Assembly (NCBI RefSeq): GCF_000422465.1
Contig: NZ_KE383844.1
Location: 433,070 to 497,069, forward strand
Direction: 5' to 3'
From: Paenibacillus harenae DSM 16969
GTDB taxonomy: Bacteria > Bacillota > Bacilli > Paenibacillales > Paenibacillaceae
DNA: 64,000 nt
A model generated the notes under the pieces. It made no database searches. It was given only the letters and a program-made list of their open reading frames with translations, and was not told the DNA's origin. The translations under genes were made by a program, and so were the position numbers. Shown here one piece after another: positions 51,924 to 60,633 of this stretch; positions within the stretch are counted from its first letter, which is position 1; each line of letters begins with the position of its first letter.

Positions 51924-52019
51924 GCCATTCCTCCGGATCTACAGAAATTCATTCAATTCTTATTTGCCTTTCTAATCCCTGCAAAGTTACGTTTAGCTTA
52001 ATGCGGCGGTGTCATCCGG

Positions 52020-52373
52020 TTAAAACAATCCCCGGCGAATGAGATTAGCCGTCACGGGGACTTTGCCCACTTCCCTTGGCCATACGGATAATTGACCAAT
52101 ATGACGGATTTCATGGGAGATAACATGCCGCATGACTTCTCCATATTTGAAGTTAACGGGATCCCCCTCTGGCGTTAATTCCGATAACTCCTTCAATTCC
52201 ATTTCATTGGTCCACGACATGACAAAAGGACGAACTTCCTCGTGGAACCTGGCAGATAAATCCGTTACTTTCTGCAGGCTGGCATAGTTTTCGAATGGCT
52301 CAGTGAACTCCGGCTTCCCTTGCAGACTAGATATCCAGCTGAATTCCACAAGCATAAAAAAGACCACGGGCAA
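52020..52373 (-). pseudogene. DinB family gene truncated at its 5' end
   Basis: The 117 residues contain VEFSWISSLQGKPEF, MRHVISHEIRHIGQLSVWPR and LIRRGLF, the last three helices of DinB, with the HEIRHIGQL metal motif. The first helix and its His are missing. In their place is a hairpin (GACCACGGGCAATCAGCCCGTAG) directly before the first codon. Confidence 0.65.
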
Positions 52374-52416
52374 TCAGCCCGTAGCCAGAAGGTTGCGGAC
52401 ACGCGCACCGCGTATC

Positions 52417-52482
52417 CTAAGCGCAAAACTGTTCCGTAATGGGGGCTAGTTGCGGTACAACATCTATACGATTTTTATTCAT
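52417..52482 (-). CDS. 5' gene fragment or tiny ORF with strong ribosome site
   Basis: AAAGGAGG stands 8 nt before an ATG, giving MNKNRIDVVPQLAPITEQFC and a stop after one more residue. The signal is too good for random DNA, so this is probably the start of a deleted gene, perhaps of the DinB gene behind it. 52483-52704 has nothing else clear. Confidence 0.4.
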   Translation of the reverse strand: MNKNRIDVVPQLAPITEQFCA

Positions 52483-52704
52483 AGCTCCCACCTCCTTTGT
52501 CGATTCCATAATCTTACATGACGACTTCCGGAACGTCAACATCTTTTGCCCATCGGGAGAACAGACTACAAAGAAAGCAGCAGGACCTAATCAAATTTTC
52601 GATGCCTGCTTGCAAAGAATCAATATGATGGTATAAATCCTTCCTTTACCAAGCAAATTAAACAAATGGATAAATGGCATGAGACTTTAGGAGGCTAGAT
52701 CAAC

Positions 52705-52950
52705 ATGAATACATTTAATGATACCGAAGACCGGAAAGACGGTGTTCAGAAGGATGTTTATGGGGTTCTTAGGGCGGAGACGGAAGTTGATTCCGACGTT
52801 AATGAGGACCGCAACCGGGAACAGCAATTGGACGACTCTTTCCAGGATTGGTACCGCAATATCGGATATTGGGTTCAGCAAAAAGAAGATATGACCCAGG
52901 TGCCGAAGTCAAACGTCTTTGATGATTTACCTGATAAAGAAACCGAATAA
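52705..52950 (+). CDS. Small acidic hypothetical protein
   Basis: 81 aa, very rich in Asp, Glu, Gln and Asn, with no Cys and few hydrophobics. TTAGGAGG precedes the ATG. FQDWYRNIGYWVQQKED is the only possible helix. Likely a small soluble or intrinsically disordered protein. Family not recognised. Confidence 0.65.
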   Translation: MNTFNDTEDRKDGVQKDVYGVLRAETEVDSDVNEDRNREQQLDDSFQDWYRNIGYWVQQKEDMTQVPKSNVFDDLPDKETE

Positions 52951-53042
52951 ATGTACGATGAATGTGAGCAAGGATGATGACTTTTTTGTTTATGGGACCA
53001 AGTTCTTGGTATATGGAGCTTGATCCCAATTTCCACTAATGC

Positions 53043-53171
53043 TTATTTATTATTTAGATTCCTTAAAACCATCGGCATCTTTTTTGCCTTCTTCGTTAAC
53101 TTCTTCTCTGACTTGTAATTAGGATTCGCCGATTTAAACCTCGCCGCATCCATTCCGTCCATGATGTTCAT
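53043..53171 (-). CDS. Small basic protein (42 aa)
   Basis: MNIMDGMDAARFKSANPNYK, then SEKKLTKKAKKMPMVLRNLN and NK, behind an excellent ribosome site (AAAGGAGG, 7 nt). Ten of 42 residues are Lys or Arg. Its size and composition recall small spore or nucleic-acid-binding proteins. Real by signal; function unknown. Confidence 0.6.
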   Translation of the reverse strand: MNIMDGMDAARFKSANPNYKSEKKLTKKAKKMPMVLRNLNNK

Positions 53172-53291
53172 CTTAATACCTCCTTTGGTTAACTGTTATT
53201 GTCTCCTTATTTAATTACAAAATGGGTTCCAAATACTGTTGCGGCAGCAATAAATGTTCTACTTTTGGGTATCATAAGCCCAAGGTGGTGT

Positions 53292-53582
53292 ATGAGAATG
53301 TGGATTATAAAGACCGAGCATAAAAGAGATGCAGACGGCGGAACTGCAGCGCTAGAACTCGAAACAGAAGATAAACGTTTTGATGTAAATATAAGATGGG
53401 ATGGCTGCGCTGAGATCCATGTATATTCAATAACGGAAGAAAATCGTGAAATCAATGACACCTTCCATACTTGTGATTTAAAAGGATTTATCGATGTGTT
53501 GCAGTCGCTCAACAGCGTATGTAAAGAATACTTTGGTGAAGGAAGCTATTGGGAGGACACTCATGATGTTGAATTTGTCTGA
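53292..53582 (+). CDS. Hypothetical protein
   Basis: 96 aa with start at 53292 (MRMWIIKTEHKRD), AAGGTGG upstream. DGGTAALELETEDKRFDVNI and IRWDGCAEIHVYSITEEN are beta-rich. It overlaps the start of the next gene by 20 bp, so the two are translated together and probably work together. Family not recognised. Confidence 0.65.
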   Translation: MRMWIIKTEHKRDADGGTAALELETEDKRFDVNIRWDGCAEIHVYSITEENREINDTFHTCDLKGFIDVLQSLNSVCKEYFGEGSYWEDTHDVEFV

Positions 53583-53880
53583 ACTCGGAAATCTTCACGC
53601 CGATATCCAAGCCGTTCACGAGATTGTCCAAACACTAAAGGTTATAATCGATGGTAAAGAAATTGAAATTGAAATCCTTAGAAATCAGGACGGTCATTAT
53701 TTTTATGAGCTAAGCCATTACTATAAAGACGCGGATAAAACCGATCCCCACGATCCATCGGGGAATAGTTTTTCATCTGTTGAAGAAGCGGCGCGAGGAG
53801 CACTCCGCCGCGCTACGATGTTTTACCGGAGTACGGATGAAGGTGGAGCTTGGGTGAGAAATGAGTCTTTCACTCCATAG
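53563..53880 (+). CDS. Hypothetical protein, coupled to preceding gene
   Basis: 105 aa, start at 53563 (MMLNLSELGN) behind GGGAGG. EIEIEILRNQDGHYFYELSH and SSVEEAARGALRRATMFYRS are the clearest segments. The 20-bp overlap and similar size to the upstream protein suggest a two-component pair. No family recognised. Confidence 0.65.
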   Translation: MMLNLSELGNLHADIQAVHEIVQTLKVIIDGKEIEIEILRNQDGHYFYELSHYYKDADKTDPHDPSGNSFSSVEEAARGALRRATMFYRSTDEGGAWVRNESFTP

Positions 53881-54013
53881 AAATATACGGCACCGAATAT
53901 CAGAAGACACCATTAAGGTGTCTTATTTGCTTGAAATGTACCCCAGAACGATCAGACGCTATATACGTGATAAACAACTTAAAGCTTCACAAGTTGGTGG
54001 GGAATGTGCTTGA
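53861..54013 (+). pseudogene. Truncated excisionase-like HTH gene
   Basis: The frame encodes EDTIKVSYLLEMYPRTIRRY, then IRDKQLKASQVGGECA and a stop. This is the MerR-like HTH_17 fold of excisionase/DNA-binding domains, which normally continues with GGEYRI and a further helix. It overlaps the end of the previous gene. Confidence 0.5.
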
Positions 54014-54110
54014 TTGCTACCTCAACACCTTGATTATAATTGTATGAGAATACCATTCCTGGAGGGGTAATATTAGCTCAGCGTTATCCATCTACACAGT
54101 AATTTCTTCG

Positions 54111-54521
54111 TCATTCTTTACCACCTAATGAACGAATGAATAAGATTCCGGAAAACGCTGTAAGAAGTGCTCGAATTTCTGATTTCCACAACATATCAAT
54201 ATAAAAAGGGTGGCCGAGTCCAATTCGTTGCACCCAATACAAACTTGGAATAAAGGTTATTATTGCTAGAATAATCGCGAATATAAAGAGTTGAAAATTA
54301 ACATTTATTTGACCCTTTATTACCCTGTATAAAGCTTTCCACTCCATAAGGATTCCAAAAACGAAGAACAACACACTCATCCGGATATAAGTACTTATTG
54401 ACGAACTATAACTTAGTGAATTTTTTGCTTCTTGTATTTTATAATAAGTTTCATTCATCAAGTAAAGCGAAGATAATATGCCGATTAAAATGATTACAGA
54501 AAAACCAAGTTTATGTTTCAA
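54111..54521 (-). CDS. Four-helix membrane protein, unknown
   Basis: 136 aa with four predicted membrane helices (about residues 7-22, 45-62, 74-93, 115-132). AGGAGGCGATG precedes the start. It ends in FIRSLGGKE. Family not recognised. Confidence 0.7.
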   Translation of the reverse strand: MKHKLGFSVIILIGILSSLYLMNETYYKIQEAKNSLSYSSSISTYIRMSVLFFVFGILMEWKALYRVIKGQINVNFQLFIFAIILAIITFIPSLYWVQRIGLGHPFYIDMLWKSEIRALLTAFSGILFIRSLGGKE

Positions 54522-54569
54522 AACATCGCCTCCTTAATAATTTTCTTTTCGGTTCAGTACAATGCATTC

Positions 54570-54640
54570 CTGCCAGTTAGCTTAACGATCACATATGAAG
54601 CAAAACAAGAGGAGATGCGGATCTCCTCTTGTTTGTAAGC
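54570..54640. repeat. Intergenic repeat copy
   Basis: CTGCCAGTTAGCTTAACGATC, then AAACAAGAGGAGAT...ATCTCCTCTTGTTT hairpin. Right arm absent. Confidence 0.75.
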
Positions 54641-54721
54641 AGCTATTTAATGATTTACCACGTTAACCAACCACTGGTTCGCTGATAGCCACGTAATAAT
54701 TCATATTCTGCTGTATTGCAA

Positions 54722-55087
54722 CTAAATGAGTGGCTGGGGTCTTCTGCAACTACTGTTTTCACTTTTATTCGATAAGATGTGCTTTTCGCCCCAATCACTC
54801 ATTTTATCAAGAAACACAATCATCGATCTTCCAGACGATGTCAACATATATTCTACTCTCGGCCGGGGTTCAGGGTATGATTTCCTTTCGATGATTCCAT
54901 CACGCTCAAGTTCGCGAAGCTGTTCCGTTAGTATTTTTTTCGAAATAGACGGTAAATGCCGCAGTAATCCACTATAACGCACTGGTATGTTATTTTTATA
55001 TAAGTATCGAAAGATCGGAATTTTCCATCTCCCGCTTAACATCGTAAATACAACCTCTACCGGGCACTCATTAAGTCGGACAGGCAT
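54722..55087 (-). CDS. HxlR family transcriptional regulator
   Basis: 121 aa with Cys8 (LNECPVEVVFTMLSGRWK) and recognition segment HLPSISKKILTEQLRELERDG. Same family as 20164-20511. Divergent from a COG2085 reductase gene, so a redox- or aldehyde-triggered switch is likely. Confidence 0.92.
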   Translation of the reverse strand: MPVRLNECPVEVVFTMLSGRWKIPIFRYLYKNNIPVRYSGLLRHLPSISKKILTEQLRELERDGIIERKSYPEPRPRVEYMLTSSGRSMIVFLDKMSDWGEKHILSNKSENSSCRRPQPLI

Positions 55088-55127
55088 TTGCTCACCTCAT
55101 TTTTACCAACATTATAACCCATATCAT

Positions 55128-55140
55128 AACCCGTATGGTT
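55128..55140. promoter_or_regulatory. Candidate HxlR operator
   Basis: AACC-CGTAT-GGTT inverted repeat in the HxlR/reductase intergenic region. Confidence 0.35.
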
Positions 55141-55214
55141 GGATACTTAAAAGTGCCTTATTGTTCATCATTCATAAAGTTCATATAATCTCGCGTAGAG
55201 AGGAGTGAATGTGA

Positions 55215-55853
55215 ATGAAAATTGGAATCCTTGGAGCTGGAAATGTAGGAAGAATTTTAGGGGAGGGATTTGTTAATTCAGGTCATCTTGTTTTAATCAG
55301 CAGCCGAGAACCGCATAACTCGAAACATGTTTCTTGGAAGCAAGTTGTAGGCCAATCCGGGGACATTACATCATTTGAAGAAGCCGCCCAGTTTGGGGAG
55401 ATCATCATTATAGCACTCCCTTGGTCTTGTTTAAAAGATGTGCTTGAAACGATCGATCCCGTCTATCTAAAAAATAAGACGGTGATTGATGTAAGCAACG
55501 CCGTACATTTCGACAACGGTCCGCGCTTACTCCTCCAAGATACATCGGCTGGGGTAATCGTCCAGAAGTTATTGCCGGAAAGTCATGTTGTTAAAACACT
55601 CAATACAATCAGCGACAAAATCATGACTCATCCAAATTTCATAGAAGGTTCGCCAATCATGTTTATGTGTGGAAACGATAATCCATCTAAAGATCAGGTC
55701 AGAGCTCTGCTGAAAGATATTGGTTGGACAACAGTTATTGACTTAGGTGACATACGGCAAAGCCTTCTGCAAGAATCAATCATGCTTGCATGTGTAATTA
55801 GTGAAAATCAATTACAATCGTCAGGATCTGCATTTGCTTTGTTAAGACATTAA
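55215..55853 (+). CDS. NAD(P)-binding oxidoreductase, F420H2:NADP+ reductase-like (COG2085)
   Basis: 212 aa. GILGAGNVGRILGEGFVNSGH is the nucleotide site, with SSREP after strand 2. VIDVSNAV and HVVKTLNTIS fit the COG2085 family, single-domain enzymes that reduce flavin-like or small carbonyl substrates with NADPH. Ribosome site GAGGAG. Paired with the divergent HxlR gene. Confidence 0.88.
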   Translation: MKIGILGAGNVGRILGEGFVNSGHLVLISSREPHNSKHVSWKQVVGQSGDITSFEEAAQFGEIIIIALPWSCLKDVLETIDPVYLKNKTVIDVSNAVHFDNGPRLLLQDTSAGVIVQKLLPESHVVKTLNTISDKIMTHPNFIEGSPIMFMCGNDNPSKDQVRALLKDIGWTTVIDLGDIRQSLLQESIMLACVISENQLQSSGSAFALLRH

Positions 55854-55876
55854 ATTATTGAATTTCAGCGTACTCT

Positions 55877-55925
55877 AGCCCGAATTAACGGGACTGCTGT
55901 TATCGTCGCGCGGCAGTCCCATAAT
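55877..55925. repeat. Repeat hairpin
   Basis: AGCCCGAATTAACG, then GGGACTGC...GCAGTCCC. Confidence 0.6.
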
Positions 55926-55979
55926 GGAGAATATTCAACTCGTTTCCCGTCATTATCACAGTTGTAAACAATGCTTTGA

Positions 55980-56525
55980 TTATTTCTTTTGAGAGGCATA
56001 AAGAAACCGACAGTATCCGATTTCAGCAGCATTCTTCATCAGTTCAAGATTTAGCCATCCTGCAAACTCATGAAATGGCTTATCGATGAAAGGCCATCTT
56101 GTTCGTTCACTAGAAAGAAGCTCATCATCCGGTAACTCAGCCACTGCAGCTTCCCATTTATCACGCAAACGGATTATGGTTTCCTTCGTATCTTTTATAT
56201 TGCCAGGACAACTAACTTCTTCACGAGATAGCGTCCCATCTCCAAACGAATAGTCAAGAGCCATTGACCACCAAAAGGTAATATGCCAGGTTAACCAAGC
56301 AATATTAGCCGGTCCAATATCGTATGCCTCTGATTCCGGCCAATCTGCGCGCCAGACGCCTGATTCATTAGAAACATGGAGTCCTTTTGCGGCAGGTCGC
56401 CAGTGATACTCGTCGTCTGTTAGACCTGTAAGATGAATGTCAAGTATTTGCCATGAGATTTGCAATTGAAAGTTTAGTGTATCCCGGATGCTGCTTGTTG
56501 ACTTCTGAATATTATTATCGTTCAT
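55980..56525 (-). CDS. DinB superfamily protein
   Basis: About 181 aa, start at 56525 (MNDNNIQKST) behind GGAGG. QISWQILDIHLTGLTDDEYHW and NIAWLTWHITFWWSMALDYS are the first helices with the metal-ligand His. The C-terminal His is not obvious. Members bind a divalent metal and transfer thiols; role here unknown. Confidence 0.82.
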   Translation of the reverse strand: MNDNNIQKSTSSIRDTLNFQLQISWQILDIHLTGLTDDEYHWRPAAKGLHVSNESGVWRADWPESEAYDIGPANIAWLTWHITFWWSMALDYSFGDGTLSREEVSCPGNIKDTKETIIRLRDKWEAAVAELPDDELLSSERTRWPFIDKPFHEFAGWLNLELMKNAAEIGYCRFLYASQKK

Positions 56526-56676
56526 TTCCCCCGCCTCCAATTAGGTGTATAAAACAAACATATAGATATAAAGTTTGTTTATTAACAAACATTTTACTTT
56601 TATTAACAACACTCCACCTAAACAACTACAAAATTAGTTTGTTCATTATTGCATAAAAAGCCTGTTCAACAAATCT

Positions 56677-56715
56677 GCCAGTTAGACTTTATAAAATGAG
56701 CAGGCGCCGCAGCGT
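56677..56715. repeat. Repeat, left arm
   Basis: TCTGCCAGTTAGACTTTATAA, then GCAGGCGCCGC; no right arm. Confidence 0.55.
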
Positions 56716-56946
56716 TCATAATCTGATTCTCGATATTCCCCATCATTTACTCCCATACAATTCTATGATTAAAGTATCACCCTAGAATAACATCCTATTT
56801 CCTCAAGTGAGATGCTCTTCAAATCAATCACTTTCGATACATCTACTTCCATTTGTGGCGATGACTTTTTTATTATCACGTGATACAATCAGGACGGAAT
56901 CCATGGAAATAAGGGTTTGATTCCATGATGGACAAGGAGAGAAAGT

Positions 56947-58164
56947 ATGAAGAGGTTGACTTCAGAAGCAGTGTTATTTCGCAGCAGGGGCAACAGCGAC
57001 TCAGGGAAAGTATCTTTTATTGAATTGTTTTTTGACTTAATCTTTGTCTTTGCGGTTACCCAGTTATCCCATTCCTTTCTGGAGAACTTTACTTGGGTAG
57101 GTGCAGTCCAACTCGGGCTTCTGACAATGGCCATTTGGTGGGTCTGGATATTCACCGCATGGGTGATGAACTGGTTGAATCCGGAAACTACCCGTGTACG
57201 TTCTATGCTCATTGGGCTCATGCTGATTGGGCTGATCATGTCGGCCTCGATACCGGAAGCTTTTGAGAAATCAGGGCTTTATTTTGCATCCGCCTACGCC
57301 TTGTTCCAAGTGGGGAGAACCGCTTATACCGTCTGGGTACTTCGTAAAGGCTCGACAGAGCTTCGCATCAACTTCATCCGCATTCTTAGTTGGCTGAGCT
57401 TATCTGGGATCTTCTGGGTTGCTGGGGGGATTGCACATGAGCAAACTCGGCTGGTGCTATGGTGCATTGCGTTGTTCATAGAATACATCGCCCCCTCCAT
57501 GGGCTTCTGGTTGCCTAAGATCGGCAGAACCCCAACCACAGTTTGGAATGTGGAAGGATCCCATATGGCGGAGCGATGCGGATTGTTCATGATTATTGCT
57601 CTGGGTGAATCGATTCTGATTACAGGGGCGACCTTCGCTGGGCTTGAATGGAATGTCCTTACGCTAAGTTCATTTGCTACCGCCTTCCTTAGCACAGTCG
57701 CCATGTGGTGGATTTATTTTGATGTAACAGCCAAAACAGGACATCACTTCATTGCTCATTCCGCCGACCCCGGCAGAGTTGCCCGTTCCGCCTATACCTA
57801 TACTCATCTACTCTTGGTTGCAGGCATCATCTTATCTGCCGTAGCGGCTGAACTGCTGCTCGCGCATCCAATCGGCCACTTAGATACCAAGACCGCTGCC
57901 GTCATACTAGCAGGTCCAGCCCTATATTTGCTCGGTAATATGTTGTTCATGCGTATTGTAGCAGGTGTCGTCTCTGCGCCCTATATAGCAGGTATAATCA
58001 TGCTGGTTATTCTATTTCCTTTTGCCACCAGTATATCTGCCCTGCTCTTATCCATCATCGCAACTGTTACGCTTATTGTCGTCTCCATTTGGGGCTCCGT
58101 TTTCACTGAACGACTTTGCCAAACAAAGCCACTCCTGGGGAACCATAGAATAGAATCGCTTTAG
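56947..58164 (+). CDS. ltrA: LtrA-family low-temperature-requirement membrane protein
   Basis: 405 aa with about eleven membrane helices. FIELFFDLIFVFAVTQLSH near the N-terminus and MAERCGLFMIIALGESILIT in the middle are the LtrA signature. LtrA was named in Listeria for growth at low temperature; its transport activity is not known. Ribosome site AAGGAGAG. Monocistronic. Confidence 0.92.
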   Translation: MKRLTSEAVLFRSRGNSDSGKVSFIELFFDLIFVFAVTQLSHSFLENFTWVGAVQLGLLTMAIWWVWIFTAWVMNWLNPETTRVRSMLIGLMLIGLIMSASIPEAFEKSGLYFASAYALFQVGRTAYTVWVLRKGSTELRINFIRILSWLSLSGIFWVAGGIAHEQTRLVLWCIALFIEYIAPSMGFWLPKIGRTPTTVWNVEGSHMAERCGLFMIIALGESILITGATFAGLEWNVLTLSSFATAFLSTVAMWWIYFDVTAKTGHHFIAHSADPGRVARSAYTYTHLLLVAGIILSAVAAELLLAHPIGHLDTKTAAVILAGPALYLLGNMLFMRIVAGVVSAPYIAGIIMLVILFPFATSISALLLSIIATVTLIVVSIWGSVFTERLCQTKPLLGNHRIESL

Positions 58165-58255
58165 AACTGTAGCGCATTATCGTGTATGCCTCGCGCCGAC
58201 CAAGGCAACGGCAACAGCCAACAGGACCAATTAGGAATCACCTCCTTTTCCTGCC

Positions 58256-58335
58256 CTTTACTTCAATGAAGACTGCCATCAAATCGGCAGTCTTGTTCGA
58301 GTTTGTTGCGCTATTCTGCCCGTTGAGCAAAGCTG
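58256..58335. repeat. Intergenic repeat copy
   Basis: TTTACTTCAATGAA, hairpin GACTGCC...GGCAGTC, then GTTGCGCTATTCTGCCCG arm followed by another CTGCC. Confidence 0.75.
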
Positions 58336-58368
58336 CCATGAGGCACCCCTTCGGCATTGAACTCCCGT

Positions 58369-58440
58369 GGGTCTTGTTCCAAAACCCGTATGGTTCTCCC
58401 AATCATCTTATCGCCCCATTCGTGAATGCTTAAAAGGTCA
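58369..58440. repeat. Copy of the 5' end of the 41265-42278 hydrolase gene
   Basis: About 70 bp almost identical to 42238-42307, including the hydrolase start codon, joined to a repeat at its left. A dead promoter-plus-start fragment. Confidence 0.85.
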
Positions 58441-58451
58441 TACTTCGTTTT

Positions 58452-59747
58452 TTATTCAGATGACAAACTTCGTTCTATTTCCTTTGACCAAAATAATAGG
58501 GCTTCATCATTCCCATGACTATCAATACATTGGAAACCTAAAGGCATGCCATCAATTTTAGTTAAGGGTATGCTTACCGTTGGAAGTCCTGCGTAAGACC
58601 AGATTGCGGTCATTCCTGCCCATCCCGTTCTTTCAAAACCTTTTGGTGCCACTCCTCCTTGAGCGGGTGAAACCCACAAATCAATGCCATTCTTCATTTT
58701 GGCTTGTTCCAAATCAATTCTTAATTTCATTTGTCCAACACGGTATTGATCTAATTCCTCTAAAGGCACGGTTTGACCGTGTTTAATGGCCTCTCTTACT
58801 GAAGAGCCATACAGATGTTCATACTGTCGGAACCAACTTTCGTGAACCTGCGACATTTCTGCTTGAACCATTCTGATCATGGCATCGCCTGCTATGAAGG
58901 CATCATCCCACGGCATATCGACATTGCGAATTGAGTACCCAGCTTGCTCCAATAATTTAAGCTGGTTTTCGAAAGCCCGTCTAACATCATCGGACATAAA
59001 ATTCATATACATGCCATTTGGGACACCAAGTATAGGTTTTTTATCCGAATGGAAGGCGTGCCAGTTAGGAATGAAATGAGAACATGCAAATTGCATACTT
59101 TCAATGTCCTGTGTGAAAAATCCGATTGTGTCAAAAGAGGGTGAAAGTAGTATAATCCCATCTATTGCGACACGAGCATAGCTTGGTTTAAACCCCACCA
59201 CACCACAAAATGAGGCAGGGGCAATGACTGATCGGAGGGTCTGAGTGCCGACTGCGATTGGACATATTCCAGCGGCCACCGAAGCAGCTGATCCAGCACT
59301 TGAGCCGCCGGGTGTGTGTTCAATGTTATGTGGATTTCGGGTAGGTGTTACGCTATGATAAGCAAATTCTTCTGTAACGGTTTTCCCTGCAAATAGTGCT
59401 CCCATTGATCGAAGATTTGAAATAAAGGAGCCTTCGCTCGTTGTCAAAGCATTAGAGGGCAGTTTGGAACCTGCCCGAGTTGGAAAATCATTAACGTGTA
59501 TCAAGTCCTTAATGGCAAAGAGAATACCAAAAAATGCGGGTCTCTCATTTTGATTAGGGAACTTCTCCAATAAGCTGCTCACATCACTAAATAAGCGTGC
59601 TTTGAAATTCTCCTCTGGAATAAAAGCGTTTACATATGGTTCGACTGTAGAGTAACGGCAATACAAATTGGTCAGATAATCAGTTAATGAAACTTTATTT
59701 ATGTCCGCTAAAGATGCATCCTGAAGAAACAATGATATCCCCTCCAA
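58452..59747 (-). CDS. Amidase signature family enzyme
   Basis: 431 aa. The Ser-cisSer-Lys triad is visible: Lys in AIKDLIHV, cis-Ser and nucleophile Ser in GGSSAGSAASVAAG, and the glycine-rich signature continuing with VGTQTLRSVIAPASFCGVVGFKPSY. It would hydrolyse an amide; the substrate is unknown. Next to the dead hydrolase fragment. Ribosome site GGAGGGG. Confidence 0.92.
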   Translation of the reverse strand: MEGISLFLQDASLADINKVSLTDYLTNLYCRYSTVEPYVNAFIPEENFKARLFSDVSSLLEKFPNQNERPAFFGILFAIKDLIHVNDFPTRAGSKLPSNALTTSEGSFISNLRSMGALFAGKTVTEEFAYHSVTPTRNPHNIEHTPGGSSAGSAASVAAGICPIAVGTQTLRSVIAPASFCGVVGFKPSYARVAIDGIILLSPSFDTIGFFTQDIESMQFACSHFIPNWHAFHSDKKPILGVPNGMYMNFMSDDVRRAFENQLKLLEQAGYSIRNVDMPWDDAFIAGDAMIRMVQAEMSQVHESWFRQYEHLYGSSVREAIKHGQTVPLEELDQYRVGQMKLRIDLEQAKMKNGIDLWVSPAQGGVAPKGFERTGWAGMTAIWSYAGLPTVSIPLTKIDGMPLGFQCIDSHGNDEALLFWSKEIERSLSSE

Positions 59748-59907
59748 AGAAGTGGTAGTTTCATTTTTAGGTTACCATAACCTAGGTTACTCCTCTCCGC
59801 GACTTGTGATTTTTCTACGTCAATTCTACTGACTTAAGGGTTGTTTGAGGAAATTATTCCGTAAAGGGAATCCCTCCAATATGAGCTCTCCTTCGTTCGT
59901 GTCTCTG

Positions 59908-59972
59908 GGCACGGCAGCGCCTGCTCATCATGTTTATTATTCTTCTATCGTTACCCGCCCCCGGTTTAGCGT
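59908..59972. repeat. Intergenic repeat copy, last of the array
   Basis: GGGCACGGCAGCGCCTGCTC with TTATTATTCTTCTATCGTTACCCG and CCCGGTTTAGCG. Confidence 0.6.
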
Positions 59973-60042
59973 AATAATTTATGCAACAGCTTAATTTTCG
60001 GTCTAATACTTAAATTTTCACTGGACACTTTCCGTTTTCCGG

Positions 60043-60633
60043 TTACTTGACCTCAAAGCCTTCGAACGACGCCCAGTGTTCTTCCTCATCGGAGCCGCAA
60101 TGGCCGAATACCCCGGTCTGCATCCCTTCTTCGCTCCGGTCAAATGCAGGACATTGTCCTATCAAGGTCCACGCTTCTTCTTCAGGCAATCGAAAACCCG
60201 CTTCGACGGCTTGTCCATCCTGCGTTAAAGCTAAACGAAGGATGACGGGATCCGACCCGACAGCAGCCTTAGCCACAACGTCCGCTTCAGCGCCTTCCTC
60301 ACGCACATGTACGACATGTCTGCCTTCGGGAAGAAGCTCGATCACGAGCTTAATATAATGATCGTCATCGTAGTACCACAGAAGCCCGGCCTGCTCGTAC
60401 GGAAGCAGCAGATTCATCTCTACTATGGCCTGTACCTCGCTTGCGGCTGCCGGCATAGGCCGAACTAGCAGGTTGCGTGCCGTATTCTCGGTTCCGTAAA
60501 TAGAGCCTGGACGGATACGGATCTGCAGTCGCCCATCCTCATCGAAACTCCAGTCTTCCTCGTTCCCTCTAATCCAACGCCATTCCTCACTCAACACGCC
60601 AGTCGCTGCTTTTGCCTCAAAACCTGCTTTCAT
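60043..60633 (-). CDS. DUF1349 protein
   Basis: 196 aa. EWRWIRGNEEDWSFDEDGRL, NLLVRPMPAAASEVQAIVEM, LLWYYDDDHYIKLVIE and TGVFGHCGSDEEEHWASFEGF fit DUF1349, a concanavalin-like sandwich related to the gene at 27926. No signal peptide. GC-rich codon use contrasts with the array. Possibly a carbohydrate-binding protein. Confidence 0.88.
   Translation of the reverse strand: MKAGFEAKAATGVLSEEWRWIRGNEEDWSFDEDGRLQIRIRPGSIYGTENTARNLLVRPMPAAASEVQAIVEMNLLLPYEQAGLLWYYDDDHYIKLVIELLPEGRHVVHVREEGAEADVVAKAAVGSDPVILRLALTQDGQAVEAGFRLPEEEAWTLIGQCPAFDRSEEGMQTGVFGHCGSDEEEHWASFEGFEVK

Noticed and set aside
52439..52636. 65-codon + strand open frame
   Set aside because: It covers the ribosome site of the minus-strand fragment and has no plausible start signal of its own.
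27849..59972. Classical integron attC sites
   Set aside because: The repeat core GTTAGTT/GTTACTT does not fit GTTRRRY, genes carry their own ribosome sites and probably promoters, both strands are used and no integrase is in the window. The resemblance is one of organisation only.
27849..59972. CRISPR array
   Set aside because: The repeats are hundreds of bases to several kilobases apart, contain hairpins of variable sequence, and genes rather than spacers lie between them. No cas genes are present.
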